From Amborella trichopoda (lineage: Eukaryota > Streptophyta > Magnoliopsida > Amborellales > Amborellaceae): DNA of 64,000 nucleotides. The notes beneath the pieces were generated by a model that was given only the letters and a program-made list of their open reading frames with translations, was not told where the DNA came from and did not search any database. Position numbers and translations under genes: made by a program. Position 1 is the first letter of the stretch. Each line of letters begins with the position of its first letter. Shown here one piece after another: positions 47,601 through 58,560 of this stretch. The DNA lies in NCBI RefSeq assembly GCF_000471905.2, contig NW_006496119.1:1596988-1660987 (forward strand). The letters are read 5' to 3'.

Positions 47601-50600
47601 GGGCTTTGCCCATGGAGAGTGGGTTCTGTTTTCTATCTCTTCAAAGTTTTAGAGAGAGGGTGAGAGGAAAATGGGGCAATGACCAGCTTCCCTCTTGATT
47701 TGGGTGTCACATATGCAGCATCCACATAAGTGCCCATAGATGCAACCTTACCTGAACAAATAAGGCGGTAGCCTAATCGAAATTGCACCCATCATGAACT
47801 ATTCAATTACAAATATAATTGGATTTGTTTCCGCTTAGTATGATTCCAAACTTGATCTAATGGCGTGATAAGTCCGAGAAAATTTGGAATAGATCATTTG
47901 TCAGTTAAAGAATGTCACCAAAAGCAAAAGATGGAGGCCATTGATACTCTAGAGGATGTGAGCGTTGAAGTGAAGCATATGCAAAAACGTCGAATTCTAC
48001 TGCTTTACCAGGATCATTTTTTATGAGAAGTAGTCAAATTCTAAATTATCAACGAAAGAATTTACTCAGACATCTTGGCATTTTTTACTGTAAATCCAGT
48101 TTCAATCCATGTATTCCCTAACCAATTTCTTTTTGTTCTTAATGAGTGATTGCTTGTAAGCAATTTCCGAGACCAAAAAAAACTCGCTCAGCAATATCTC
48201 TGAGTCAATCAGTTGAGTTTATGTAACTCCCATTAAATTCAAGGTGTAGTAAACTCCTTTCGTTGTTCAGTCGTTTTAGTTTCGGGCTTCACACAGTCCA
48301 GGAAGTGTACTACCTTTAGTGATCAATTTCCTGTTGGAGAAGACACTTTGAGCAAAGCGCTCTCCCGTTCAAACCATTCTAAGAAGTCCTCAGATATCTC
48401 ATTCATCACCATTATTAAAGCCTGTAGTCCCTTTTTTTCTTTGTTCTGTCAAGCCACATATTCATCCGGATTATACAAGAGTTAGACCAATTTCATTCCG
48501 TCTCAGGGCACCTGCTAGACCTTTGTGTTTTCCTCATCAACAGATGTTCTTTGGTCTACCAAGACCTTCTCTTTGTGGAAAATAGTGATAGATCTCCTTT
48601 TTTATTTTGTCTCCTCTTTATCACCCACTACTGGATAGCTGCCTCTTTTCAGCTTTAATAGGGCGTTATATTGTCTCAAAGAGGCTCCCTCGAAACTGTT
48701 TAGAGAAATTTTTAGCAGGAGTTGATGATGCAGTGGGGTTTCCCATGAGTGAGTGATTACTCTTTTGTCCAAACTTACTATATTATTATAAAACCTTACT
48801 ACATTATTATATCTAGAATTCAGTCATGTTTAAGAAAAAAGTGATAGCAATATTGTGCATGCTGAGGATATGCAATTAGTGGTGTGGCTAGATGGCAATT
48901 TCTCAGCAAAATGTTCAACTTCAATCTCAATTGCACATAATTGAAATGAGTCATCCCTGGTTGTTTATAGGGCTTGAAGGTTGTTTGGCCTCTCATGGTT
49001 ATATACTTCCACATCATAACTATGCCCATTACAATCCATTGGAGGTAAATGGGTAGTCATTGCACATTTTAGTGCTTAATCTCTTTCTTTCTTATTTAGG
49101 CTTTCTTGTGTCTATTTGAGAATAATTCATGATTTTTGTTCATTTCCTATGCCTTTCATTATTCCCCTCCTCAGATCATCAACAAGTACTAGAGGCTTTA
49201 ATGGCACTCCAGCTGAGACTTGTTTCCAGCATCCTGTTACCTAATCACAATGGAAGGAGCATTCAGTATATTTTTTTAGAAGCACCCAGCAATGGAATTT
49301 CTGACTTCTTCAATGTATGGGGCAACCATCCATTAAATGAATGAGATATTCCAAGCATTACCAATCCAAGGTTGAAGATATCTACAAATAAGAGTTGGTG
49401 AAAGCTTTACTACAGAAATATAGGCACTTGGGAATAAATATGTGGCATATCCATCATGTCCCATCAGAAGTTGGGATTGTTGAAGGAAATATTGGTTTAA
49501 AGTAAATTATCCTTTGACTAAGAATAGTTAAATAGATTATTCTTCAAAGATGGATTCCAGGACCTTGCTCTTTCTTTTGTCGATACATAGTCTATTGTTC
49601 CTCTTCCACTAGGAGCGACAATTATATATGCTTTGACAAGTATTCTTAGGACTGCTTAATCTATCTCAGGCTTGGGAGGCACACTCACATGTAGATAAAT
49701 CAAGAACTAGTCTGCTCTCAGAAAATCAGAGTAGCCAGTGTGTCATTACAATTATAAACAATTTATTTAACTCTACTTGCATAAAAGAGAAATGTCATTT
49801 CAAACTAGCCTTCTTAGGAAATTTGAATCCTGTCATACCCAATGTGGGAGTCATAGTAGCATCGCTTTCGATGATTACAGAATGTCCAACTCTATCTGGT
49901 GCATGTCTTGCTGTCTATGTGACAGTATATCTTTCATAGACATGGGAAACTCTAGTCAACATGATCTAAAAGGAAGTTTATTGAGGCTAGGATTGAAGAC
50001 TTGATCTGCAGCACTGCCCTCTAATGCAGATCCCATGCCTCCAAAATCAGTCCTATCATTCAATAATCAGCAGCCTTTCCCAACTGATTTTCCTGTTATT
50101 CATCATTGCATAGTATGCAGGAGCTCATTTCGGGGTCTTTGCCGTGGCCAAACTCAAAGGGGACAATTCATGCCAGATAAGTGAAACTTGTATGTGACTC
50201 CAAGTGACTAACGTTGGATTCGAAGAACTGAATCCAACATGTGGCATTAAATTTACTGAATAAATAGAGAAATAGACTTTTATGAATGATACATCAATAT
50301 TCCGTCTAATTTAGAGGTAACGGGAGCAGAATACTCTACATTGCATGCTAAAAACTATGACATGCCTCTTATTTGTATTCCAAAGCAGGCCAAATGCACG
50401 CAAAGAACTAAGTACTTTCCACCCTGATGGCCATTTTGATAGCCTCAAGTTCATAATAGAAAGACTCCAACTCGTCACCATTGGAGCTGCATGTTTTGCA
50501 AATTCCATGTGCTCTGGTATGGCTTGCCTGTCATCTACATGCCTGGTTTGGTAGAGTACGAATTCTCTCTCTCTCCCTCTCTCTCTCACATTGGGGATGC

Positions 50601-53300
50601 TGCCTTTGAAATTTTAAGTCTATGAGCAGCAATATGATAATAATACTCCGATACATCCCAAATGTCATAGTCTGTCTTTAAGGCATGCCATTTTACAAGC
50701 TATGCCACAGTAATCTTAAGATTGAATGCAGTATTAATTTTGTAGAAGTTCGCATCTCTTTTGTGAGTTTAATTTTCTACTCACCATTAAAATCCCTAGT
50801 GAATCAGTTCCATGAAGGAACAGAACAGGAGTTGCCTCAAAACACAATTAGTTCCAGAAAATTTGCATGAGGAAACAAAAGGCAGACAATGGAAAAGTTG
50901 GGCCGGAATTTATTGCCTGTCACAGATTTCAAATTAAAAGAGCTTTTTTAAGGTCGCACTATTTGCAAATAATGTGTTATCCAGACTGGTCATGGAAAGG
51001 AAAAAAAATGGCGTAATTGTTAGTACTGGAATACCACTTTCTTGATACTGTCAGCAGATTTTGTCATCTCCTCCTCCGTATAAACCCAGCAATCTCCTAA
51101 AGAGAATTTACTACCTCTCTTAAGTCACCGAATGGTTATTGACTGTGATATGTTAGTTTCAAATGTATAAATATTAATGTTAGTTTTCAACTTTTCATAA
51201 TGTTATGCTAATTTGTTTTGATTAGTGAGATTTAAGGTGCTTCTTAATATAATGTTACCCTTTTTATCTATTCTCTGATAGTTGCTTTGCCTAGATCAGA
51301 GATATAAACCTTGCATACTCTCTGTTATTAAGTTTACCTGAATTATTGTCAATTTTGTTATCAGTATTCTAACTTCCATGACATTTTGGTTAATGGTTTC
51401 CAGATAAATGTTACCGAGTGCAATGCATATTTTCTTCTGATTAGTGGGATTTGATCTTGAACTAGTGTTGGATCACATACTATATGATGATATTTGCAGC
51501 TTTTGCTAGAACACTAGAGCGAAATGGTTCATCTGAGGACGAGGTTGATGCTATTGATAATGGTATTGATCCACTAGCGGAAGACAGAGAGCTAAAAGGC
51601 CAACTGTTACGCAAGTATAGTGGATACTTTGGCAGCCTAAAGCAGGAATTCTTGAAGAAGAGAAAGAAAGGGAAGCTCCCAAAGGAAGCAAGGCAACAAC
51701 TACTTGACTGGTGGGGTAGACATTACAAATGGCCATATCCATCGGTACTATTCCATATCTCTCTATGAAAGACATGCCATTTTAATTAAGAAAACTTAGG
51801 GAAGTTACATATTGTGCACCATACTCTCTATCTGCTTATTTAAATATATAAGCCCTTTGTCATTTTGTAAATGAGGAAATAGAGAGGGCTTATCTGGATC
51901 CTGCCTCAAAACATGTTTTGCTATGATGGGGTGGCATGTTAGGTGATGGTGAGTTTGGGGTTGAATGGCTCCTTTATTGCTGCTTTAGAATCCCATTTAG
52001 GTGTATGCGTACTAAAAAATTGTAGCTTTCTTACTAGTGAGACGAAAACAGAAAAATGCCATTTTTAAACCGACCTGCCAAAGGATACAATTTTGTTGGA
52101 GGGCTAAACAGATATTCGACACTGTGGAGATAAAGCTATTGAAATTTATGGTCCATTGCCTGGTGGGTGAAGCCCGTTGGTATTGATTTTAATCCCCATA
52201 TCAGGACTGTGAATGTATGGTATAATCCAACTAACCAAATAAATGCCGTGGTCAAACAAAAACCAGAAGAAACTGAGACCTACTGGAACAGGTAAAGACC
52301 CCAATGGTGGATTCCTTATTCTCTATCCCTGGTCTTTTTTTGACTATGTAAGCCCAGTATTTGCCGGTCTCTCCATGTGTTGGTTCTCTAGAAAAATTTA
52401 CAATATTATTCTACATGACCTGAGGGACCGGCGCTGAAGGCACAAAAAAACAGTAAATGCTTGTGGCATGGCAGGTCATTCTAACCCATCACACATGGTC
52501 GATGCATCATCATCATCGTTGAAGTTTTTCCCAACCAATTGGGGACGGCGAACATGGTGGATGCATGTGTTAAAGTAAATCTACAATGAACTGCAGCAAG
52601 CTTTCTCAGGAAGGAAGTGGATGGATGCAAGTGATGCGTAAATCTACGGTAAACTACCGCTAGTTTTCTCAGGAAGTTAGGGATGGAGATCCATCTCTCT
52701 CCCTATTTTTGTAGAGAGGGGGATGCTGCACCGATGTTGGCCATAAGGTCTTCTGCCTTCCCGGTAGTGTAAAAGAAATGGTGTCCTAAAAATGCTTCAT
52801 TGTCCATTCGAACTGAACGGAGGGTGATCGAGTACATCTTCCCAATAGACCATTGAATAGGTTTCCTTGTCAAGTGAAAGAGGAGACCTAGAAGGAGATA
52901 CCATAATAATCTCAAGAAGAAATTGTCGGCTTTTCAATTACTGCATTGACTAGTGAAATGGCAATAAGAGAAATCCATTTCCTGCATAATTATTTCACTT
53001 TGGAAAGTTTTGAAAGTACCCTTTCTTCTCTTCCATGGGTGTGTATGGGAACACAGCAAAGCATAACTTCTTGTTATATAATTATTATTATTGCAGGAGT
53101 CTCAAAAGCTGGCCCTTGCTGAATCAACAGGCCTTGATCAGAAGCAGATAAACAACTGGTTCATCAACCAGAGGAAAAGGCATTGGAAGCCATCTGAGGA
53201 GATGCAGTTTGTGGTCATGGATGCCTCTCAGCCTACTCATTATTACATGGATGATAACCTTCTTCATTTCCCCATGGATTGCACCTCCACCCTTCTCTGA
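38618..53300 (+). CDS. STM-like: Class I KNOX homeobox protein, STM-like (4 exons)
   Basis: This is a TALE-class homeodomain transcription factor of the KNOTTED1-like family, which acts in the nucleus with BELL partners to keep shoot meristem cells undifferentiated. The coding parts 38618-38956, 39742-40036, 51500-51744 and 53097-53300 join in phase to 1083 nt, 360 residues plus stop. Domains: an Asn/Gly/Ser-rich N-terminus (residues 20-48), KNOX1 (about 89-133), a run of 12 alanines (142-153), KNOX2 (about 157-206), ELK (242-262) and the homeodomain (264-326) with the PYP loop insertion and the recognition helix [10 protein letters not shown] (314-323). The tail MQFVVMDA...HYYMDD...FPMD...STLL is that of the STM clade, not KNAT1/BP or KNAT2/6. 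All introns are GT-AG. The length fits the family (about 350-400). The gene looks intact; I know of nothing missing. Orthology to STM is inferred from the C-terminus. Confidence 0.96.
38957..39741 (+). other. KNOX intron 1 (785 bp)
   Basis: A GT...TTTTTGCAG intron interrupts KNOX1 at CQK/VGAPPE. It is GA-rich and holds a minisatellite in its 3' third. Confidence 0.93.
39425..39670. repeat. Minisatellite in KNOX intron 1
   Basis: Four to five degenerate copies of a 45-65-bp unit contain GATGGAATTCTCGTT, CTGATATGGGTTTTGTTT and AGAGAGA. The last copy ends about 70 bp before the 3' splice site. Confidence 0.8.
39742..40036 (+). CDS. STM-like: KNOX exon 2
   Basis: This exon encodes residues 114-211 plus one base of codon 212. 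It begins [14 protein letters not shown] (end of KNOX1), passes through the 12-Ala run coded by mixed GCN codons and an acidic stretch, and covers all of KNOX2 ([20 protein letters not shown] and on to SQFKALT). The donor is CAG|GTAAAA, phase 1. Confidence 0.95.
40043..40060 (+). repeat. (CCCTAA)3 telomere-like repeat at the 5' splice site
   Basis: Three perfect CCCTAA hexamers begin four bases after the donor GT of intron 2. This is the hexamer, not the usual plant telomere heptamer CCCTAAA, so it is an interstitial simple repeat or telo-box-like element. Confidence 0.95.
40533..40556 (+). repeat. (TTAGGG)4 telomere-like repeat
   Basis: Four perfect TTAGGG hexamers are the exact complement of the array at 40043-40060 and lie 472 bases downstream. 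A related decayed run of TTTAGG and TTTGGG follows at 40751-40782. Confidence 0.95.
41582..41607. repeat. Perfect 11-bp hairpin in intron 2
   Basis: TTTGATAGGGC, loop TGCT, then GCCCTATCAAA. There is no T-run typical of a terminator and no known function. It may be the tip of a decayed foldback element. Confidence 0.7.
43695..43825. repeat. Direct duplication in intron 2, about 70 bp
   Basis: Two adjacent copies share ATTGAGTTTTGATTTCATTA followed by TCAGTTGT and CAAAGAAAGTATAGTT. They are nearly identical, so the duplication is fairly recent. Confidence 0.85.
44257..45038. mobile_element. Mutator-type foldback MITE in KNOX intron 2
   Basis: Left end GGGAAAAGGATGCTCA; right end read inward GGGAAAAGGGCACTCA. 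The arms (about 44257-44455 and 44840-45038) are complementary over roughly 190 bp with mismatches and indels; both contain GCATACACCC and TTTATTCTATTC. The flanks TTAAATATT (44248-44256) and TTAAACATT (45039-45047) form a 9-bp target duplication with one mismatch. The centre is a (GA)n tract with TAG-rich repeats and the N gap. No open frame is coding. Confidence 0.85.
44580..44815. repeat. GA microsatellite with assembly gap
   Basis: (GA)n, then GTAGTAGTA and ACGTAAGTA-like words, 20 N at 44741-44760, then (GA)n with single N at 44772 and 44787. The sequence next to the gap is probably unreliable. Confidence 0.95.
45048..51490. other. Rest of intron 2, no recognised feature
   Basis: AT-rich sequence with short open frames on both strands. 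I found no domain motif, tRNA or clear repeat. A CT microsatellite lies at 50560-50586. If regulatory elements exist here they are not recognisable by eye. Confidence 0.45.
51500..51744 (+). CDS. STM-like: KNOX exon 3
   Basis: This exon encodes the rest of codon 212 through residue 293: a short linker ([16 protein letters not shown]), the [11 protein letters not shown] entry to ELK, the ELK domain with [10 protein letters not shown], and the first part of the homeodomain up to the loop (HYKWPYPS). Phe replaces the more usual Leu in the ELK sequence SGYLGSLK, and Leu replaces Met in KQEFMKK. The donor is TCG|GTACTA, phase 0. Confidence 0.95.
51745..53096 (+). other. KNOX intron 3 (1352 bp)
   Basis: A GT...ATTATTGCAG intron splits the homeodomain exactly after WPYPS, the conserved position in this family. 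It contains a duplicated segment and a dispersed-repeat-like motif. Confidence 0.93.
52497..52680. repeat. Repeat fragment and tandem duplication in intron 3
   Basis: ATCATCATCATCGTTGAAG followed by CCCAACCAATTGGGGACGGC resembles a motif widely dispersed in plant genomes (CCCAACTAATTGGGGTCGGC). Next come two direct copies of about 56 bp (52558-52613 and 52623-52678), each with GTAAATCTAC and TTTCTCAGGAAG. The dispersed-repeat link is from memory and unverified. Confidence 0.5.
53097..53300 (+). CDS. STM-like: KNOX exon 4
   Basis: This exon encodes residues 294-360 and the TGA stop. It holds homeodomain helices 2 and 3 ([20 protein letters not shown], then the DNA-contacting [10 protein letters not shown]) and the STM-type tail ending STLL. 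Confidence 0.96.
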   Translation, partial: ESQKLALAESTGLDQKQINNWFINQRKRHWKPSEEMQFVVMDASQPTHYYMDDNLLHFPMDCTSTLL

Positions 53301-55079
53301 ATTATAATTCCTTTCTTCTTTAACTAATTATTATGCCTCACTTTGTTGTGCTTGCTTCCCCCTTGCCTTAAACCTAGACTTCCATCAGGTTGCTTGCTTT
53401 GTTGGAGTTTGGATACTTTGGTATTTAGTGCATTAGAATCCCGTGGCCTGATATTACTGCACTGGGCATCTGTAGGGCTTCCTGACCAATCAGAGAGAGA
53501 GGATAAAAGTAGTAGGGCTGAACTATTGGAAATTAATTTAATGTTTTGAAAAGGGCATTTGTGGGTTAGGGTTCTTCTAGGATTCCATAGCATGGGATTA
53601 AGAAATTAGAAAAATAAAATCTGGAAGAGGGTTTGGCAATGAAATAAATTTGTGGGGAATCGTGTGTTGATTTGGGTTATAAAATGATGGGTTTGAAAAT
53701 TAAACGACAATCATGCTTTAAAAATTAATTAGTGAGAAATAAATTTGTTAGAAAGTGCTGGTAGAGGCATTTCTGTTCGTACTTTTGAAAAATACTATGC
53801 AGGATTTTAAAATAATATATTTCTAGTGTTGTTTTCGTAAGTTTTTAATTACGAGAGAGAGATGGTGGTTAGTTTTAATCCCACATTGATCAAGAAGTGA
53901 AAAAATAGTGGTATTTATATGAAAACAATTGTGTCTCGCATTTATGGAACTAGAGGTGTGGGGTGGAGTACGCAAAGTGTGTGCAAAATGCTGAAGACGT
54001 GCAAAAAAGCTTTTAGACGCACTTGCACTTTGCTAAAATCGGTGCAAAGGCGCCAATGTAGGGGTATGGGTCAAGCTCGCAGCTCGCCCCATTTTTTATG
54101 AAACTGTTGGTTTCCAAACATTCAGAGAACATGGTGAACACACTTTTACAAACGTAATTCTCTCTCTCCATGTTTCTCTACCTTCTCTCTTAAAAATGCG
54201 CACTCTCTCTCTCTACTTTGAGACAACTCAGGTGCTCTTGAATTCCATATAAAAATAAGCGGGTTTTTCTATCGAGTTTTGTTTTATGGTATCTGGAGGG
54301 CTGTTTTGCTTTGCCTACCTTTTTACACAAGATTTTAATAGCAAGATGACAAATTACAGTCTTAAGATACCGCTTTTAACTTGGTTGAAAACAAGGTCTT
54401 CATTTTTCATAAAAATTCTTCACTAAAATTTTATAGCCCCATTTAATGTGCCCAAATTTGCAACGTTTTACTATGGACAATAAGAGCAGTAGCCTTGCAT
54501 TTTAATTTTAGGTTTTCTTTTTTTTTTTTTAATAGGAAATTTATCAGAATGTGCGTAAAAAGTAAACTGATTAGTAATTTACATATTATTTCCAATTTAG
54601 TTTGAAAACATCATCCTAATACTCAAGATCAGGGGTAATTGAAAATGGGTAAAATATTAAATAGTTGACAAGTGAAGTGTAAACTATTGATAAACTTTCC
54701 ATATTAAGGTGTATGGTTTGTGATTATGATTTCGGGGAGAAGGGGGCAGTTGGGTTTGAGTTCAAATAAATGTTGATTTTCAATCGATTTTCTAAAAGTC
54801 CTTTGTTCAGCATCAGAAACGAATAACTTAGATTTTCAAAGAAAGATCTGTGCTTGGGGTTTGCTAATACTGAACAAGAGGGGCATAACAATAATTTTGC
54901 TTGAGCAACTTGGAGAGGATATTGCACATTATTTGTTGATGTGTAAGCCCATTTTGGGTTGTTGCATGCATGAAAGAAAACTTTGAACTTGAATGAGTTC
55001 TAGTACCAATGCATAGAAAATTTATAGTTTGATGTTTGTAATTATATTGTGTAGATTTCTTTTAGAGTAAATTAAGATT
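53301..55079. other. KNOX 3' flank
   Basis: This includes the 3' UTR. Candidate polyadenylation words are AATAAA at about 53612 and AATAAA at about 53643. The remainder is AT-rich with short CT tracts near 54160-54215. No gene is visible. Confidence 0.45.
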
Positions 55080-56008
55080 TTTGGAGAGGTAAAATTGTAG
55101 AGATATCTAGAGAGAGAGATTTGTAGTCACTCCTAGAGAAAAGAGGAGTGCAGATACTCCTAGAGAGAGAGTGTGGTCTATAAATATGATGGACCTATGT
55201 TGTGTTGTGTAAGACAGAAGCGTAAGAGTGAGATAAGTTTAGAGAAAAGTTGTACTCAATTGTCATTTATTAAAATGGAGGATTGAAAATTCATCAAGCC
55301 AAACTTTGGATGACCCCGCGTCGACTTGTGACCAATGGGGGCCAACCCAACTTACCACTCTATTATTGGAAATATGGTCTATCAAGCTCTTTTCTCTTGG
55401 GAATTTATTGTTTAACAATGGTACAAAAGCCATATTGTATAGTATATGTAAAATCCTATATGTTTGAAATAAGGCAATGCTATCTACTAGAATCCATTTT
55501 GGAGTTTTTATAAGATGTTGCACTAGAGGGAAAACCCAGTATCACTAGAGAGAAAACCCAGTGGTGTGTTTGGATTCTTTGTAAGAATTGTTTTTATATA
55601 TTATAAATGTACAAAATTATTTAATTTTTAATTATTTTTTATCAAATTGGAGGCAGTTTGGTGACAACATCCTAATTAGCAGCGCTTAAAAGGATTAAGG
55701 CAGGAGTTATATTTCGATCTCAACTCCTATAGACCATGAATGTGAGAGTTACAGACCAAATGGTAATCTATAAAAAGAGGTTAGCACCTCAAGAGAAAGA
55801 GAAAGAGAAAGAGAAAGAGAAGGATGGAAAATGAGTGAATGAGATCCACCAAAGAGGAATCCCAAGGTAGTATGTTACTGGATGGCTTGGTCTATAAGTT
55901 TTGATATGGAACCTTAAATCCCTCAAGTGATTTAGGGATAGATCCGAGTACGTTGTTTATCTGTTTTATTTATTTATTTGTTGATACTTGTTTTATTGGG
56001 ACTAACAA
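55080..56008 (+). mobile_element. Copia-like LTR remnant
   Basis: An LTR-like region has a TATA-type CTATAAATATG (55180), duplicated CACTCCTAGAGA and CTAGAGAGAAAACCC words, and an end GGGACTAACA at 56007, one base before a primer-binding site. The left border is not defined, and an unrelated stretch (about 55260-55500) may be inserted in it. Confidence 0.45.
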
Positions 56009-56020
56009 TGGTATCGGAGC
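56009..56020 (+). other. Primer-binding site, tRNA-iMet type
   Basis: TGGTATCGGAGC is one mismatch from TGGTATCAGAGC, complementary to the 3' end of initiator-Met tRNA and used by most plant copia elements. An ATG follows at 56022, but no gag can be recognised beyond it. Confidence 0.6.
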
Positions 56021-56514
56021 TATGGGACAAACATCAATATGGATTTATCTCTTTTCTTTCTTTATTTTTTCCTTTTTATCAATGTTTTTTCCTTTTTTAT
56101 CAACGACTCAGCCCCTTTCTCGGTAAAGAGGTCTTCTTGTCGTCTCTATCACTCTCTTTACCAAAAGGAGATTGATTATTGTGAGACACAAGACAGCTTA
56201 AAGCAAACCATCATTATAGATCATAGCATCAATCGCAACCTCCAAAAATGTATTTTCTTTTTTTCTATAGAGAACAAATTCTAGTCAGGCATTTTGAGAT
56301 TCACCAAAACACAACATAAAACATTTGCTTTCTACCAAAAGCTTCTTTTTTTTATATATAATAAATAAACCCATTTATCTAAATGTGATTTGAGTTTCGA
56401 CCCTCTCTCTCTCTCAATCAATCCCTTTCTGTCCAAAATCAGCCTCTCTTTCTTCTACTTTTACCAATTAATCTCTCTCCCACTCTCTCTTTGGTATAAC
56501 TATACATGTTAAAT

Positions 56515-56745
56515 GGAAAAACTTCCTTCTATACATGTTAAATGGAAAAACTTCCTTGCTTTTCATAACTTTGAGAGAAATGTGTATAGAGGTTTACATG
56601 GTTGTAATCCCAACATCATAGGGATCTATAATACGCTTTCAACTTGTAGACTTGGCATAAAACAATTTATCAAGATAAAAGATAAGATAAAAGATATATA
56701 TGATTCTATTTACTAGGGGTACATCTAATACTCCCCCTCAAGTTG
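56515..56745 (-). mobile_element. Copia-like PPT and LTR start, reverse
   Basis: On the minus strand CAACTTGAGGGGGAG (polypurine tract) is followed by TATTAGATGTACCCCTAG, a form typical of copia 3' LTR starts (TGTTAGA) with G mutated to A. The presumed LTR continues down to about 56515, where a direct duplication with ATACATGTTAAATGGAAAAA is seen (56502-56553). Confidence 0.4.
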
Positions 56746-57224
56746 GAGCGTGAATATTTAAGAACACCTAGCTTGCGAATCAGAGCATTGATAAATCTAA
56801 CCGACTCTAATGAATCTCTCTTTGTGTCATTTGAGCAGATTTATGAAAAAATACAAATTTATATCCTCTCAAAAATTCCCAAAAATAGGATTTTGGTTTT
56901 TCAGATGCAGTGTTTTTTAAAATTTCAAAAAAACTAGCTTTTTTTTTTTTAATCAATCTCATGCTCCATGGGTTTGAAACTAGAGGGATACCCGTTTGGT
57001 ACCATAGCCCATTTTTTGAATACCAATTTTCAATGGACAAAGTCAATTATAAGTTGTTAACTTTGAACAAATAAGGGTACAATTGTTATTTTGCTCCAAC
57101 CACGTAATATGATAGCAATTGATGATAATAATACCTTTTCCTGGGGTATGTCCGTATGGGAGAAGGCCCCGTACTCATTTTCATGAATAAGAATAGAGGA
57201 ATACAGATCATATCTTTACAACCC

Positions 57225-57395
57225 CATAGTAGGACAGTTGTGCCAAATCATGAAGATAAGGAAAGAAAATCTAGCAGTCTAGTGCACCAAATTGTAGAAT
57301 CAAAGAAAGATGTTGCCTTCTTGACAAGTGTATCTGCTACCATGTTGGCATCTTGATAGATGTGGAAAATGGTCTAGCTACGATTTGAGAGGGGT
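57225..57395 (-). pseudogene. LINE-type RNase H fragment
   Basis: On the minus strand this reads IFHIYQDANMVADTLVKKA, which resembles the C-terminal end of the RNase H domain in plant LINE-derived proteins (HIYREAN..ADALA). Stops flank it on both sides. It is a short decayed remnant; the match is by eye only. Confidence 0.4.
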
Positions 57396-57989
57396 TGTTA
57401 GCAATATGGATACCGAATTGATTATACATGTCATGTTTAGGATTGGGAACTCAAAATATGGATATTGAATTAAATAAAAAAGTTCAAAGTTCCCAAACAT
57501 GAACAACAATGTTGAATTGTCGTTTTGCGCAGGTTAGTCAAAATGACAATTAGAGACTTAGAACCGGCAAAAACAATGAGTTATCAATCTCCTAACCTAT
57601 CTTCAACATTTGGGGGTAATTTGCTTGTGCATAATGACTAAATTAGCCCTTTCGCTCATATTTAGGAACCCAAAACAACCATTTCAAATAAAAAAAAAAG
57701 TTCCAAGTACCTAAACCCAAACAATTCATTTCATTTGTCATTTGGCTCTATTAGCCTGAGGTAAATGATGTAAATATCCATCATTCTTTTGGTTTAGGAT
57801 CGCTAAATAAGAGATTTGCATATAATTAATATGTTTTGAATACGAAGTTTGATCCACTCACGTAAGGCTATGTGATGATTTAGATATATTTAATCGTTTT
57901 AATGATATTTTTGATGCACCTTTTTCGCCCATGCGAATAAAAGAGGAGGCGGTTGCAGCCATAGCTTGTAGGCACCAGATATGCCCTAG
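57396..57989. other. AT-rich intergenic DNA
   Basis: No gene seen. A repeated phrase (GTTCAAAGTTCCCAAACATGAAC and GTTCCAAGTACCTAAACCCAAAC, near 57480 and 57690) suggests a small direct duplication. Confidence 0.4.
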
Positions 57990-58560
57990 GGACTACAGAA
58001 TGGAATAAGCCCAGATTTTTAAGAGTCACTGTAAGGACATCATCTCGGCCCCAAAAGATTCACAAAGTGGCCTTTGATACCCTGAAATCATTTCCCAAAT
58101 TTCACCCCAATCAAGTAAAGGTGGGAAAAGACAGTAAAAAGATACAGATAGGAGTATTGTACTTTATGTGTGTGCGGTGTACACCATAGAAAAACTCCAT
58201 GAAGATGATCTCAAATGGACTCCAGACTATCGTAGACAGCTTTAGAAGGCCAGAAAAACCCCTGACTACCAAATTTCATGCCAAACGGGCCTTTCTAGGT
58301 CCCACTTTCCTAAAATAGGTTGGTCATTTGCTATTCAAGTACGGGGAACCAAAACCAGTTTTGTAAAATAGTAAAAAACCGATACCCTTTTCTAAAAACG
58401 GGGCAAACTTTGCCACACTCGTATCTCATGTTCCATAAGGCAGATCAAGCCCAATCGAAAATGTCGTGCTCCTCGACGAGTAGGAAATTTTTTACATACA
58501 CCACAGATGAAGCCAACAACCAGAGAGAAAGAAATCTTAGAGAGAAGTTCGTAAGAAAAT
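57990..58560 (+). mobile_element. Diverged Tat-like LTR fragment
   Basis: The order of words resembles the forward Tat LTRs: GGCCCCAAAAG, a GTGCGGTG word, CTCGTATCTCATGTTCC (compare CTCATATCTCACCCGTTC at 62851) and CCAGAGAGAAAGAAATCTTAGAGAGAAG. Similarity is weak, so this may be an older subfamily. Confidence 0.3.

Larger units (their letters stand above)
40037..51499 (+). other. KNOX intron 2 (11463 bp, contains gap)
   Basis: A very long GT...TATTTGCAG intron lies between KNOX2 and ELK. Phase 1 agrees on both sides (G+CT gives Ala). Apart from the listed MITE, telomere-like arrays and small repeats it is AT-rich with only short open frames and no recognisable nested gene. Because of the N gap its true length is uncertain. 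Confidence 0.85.
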
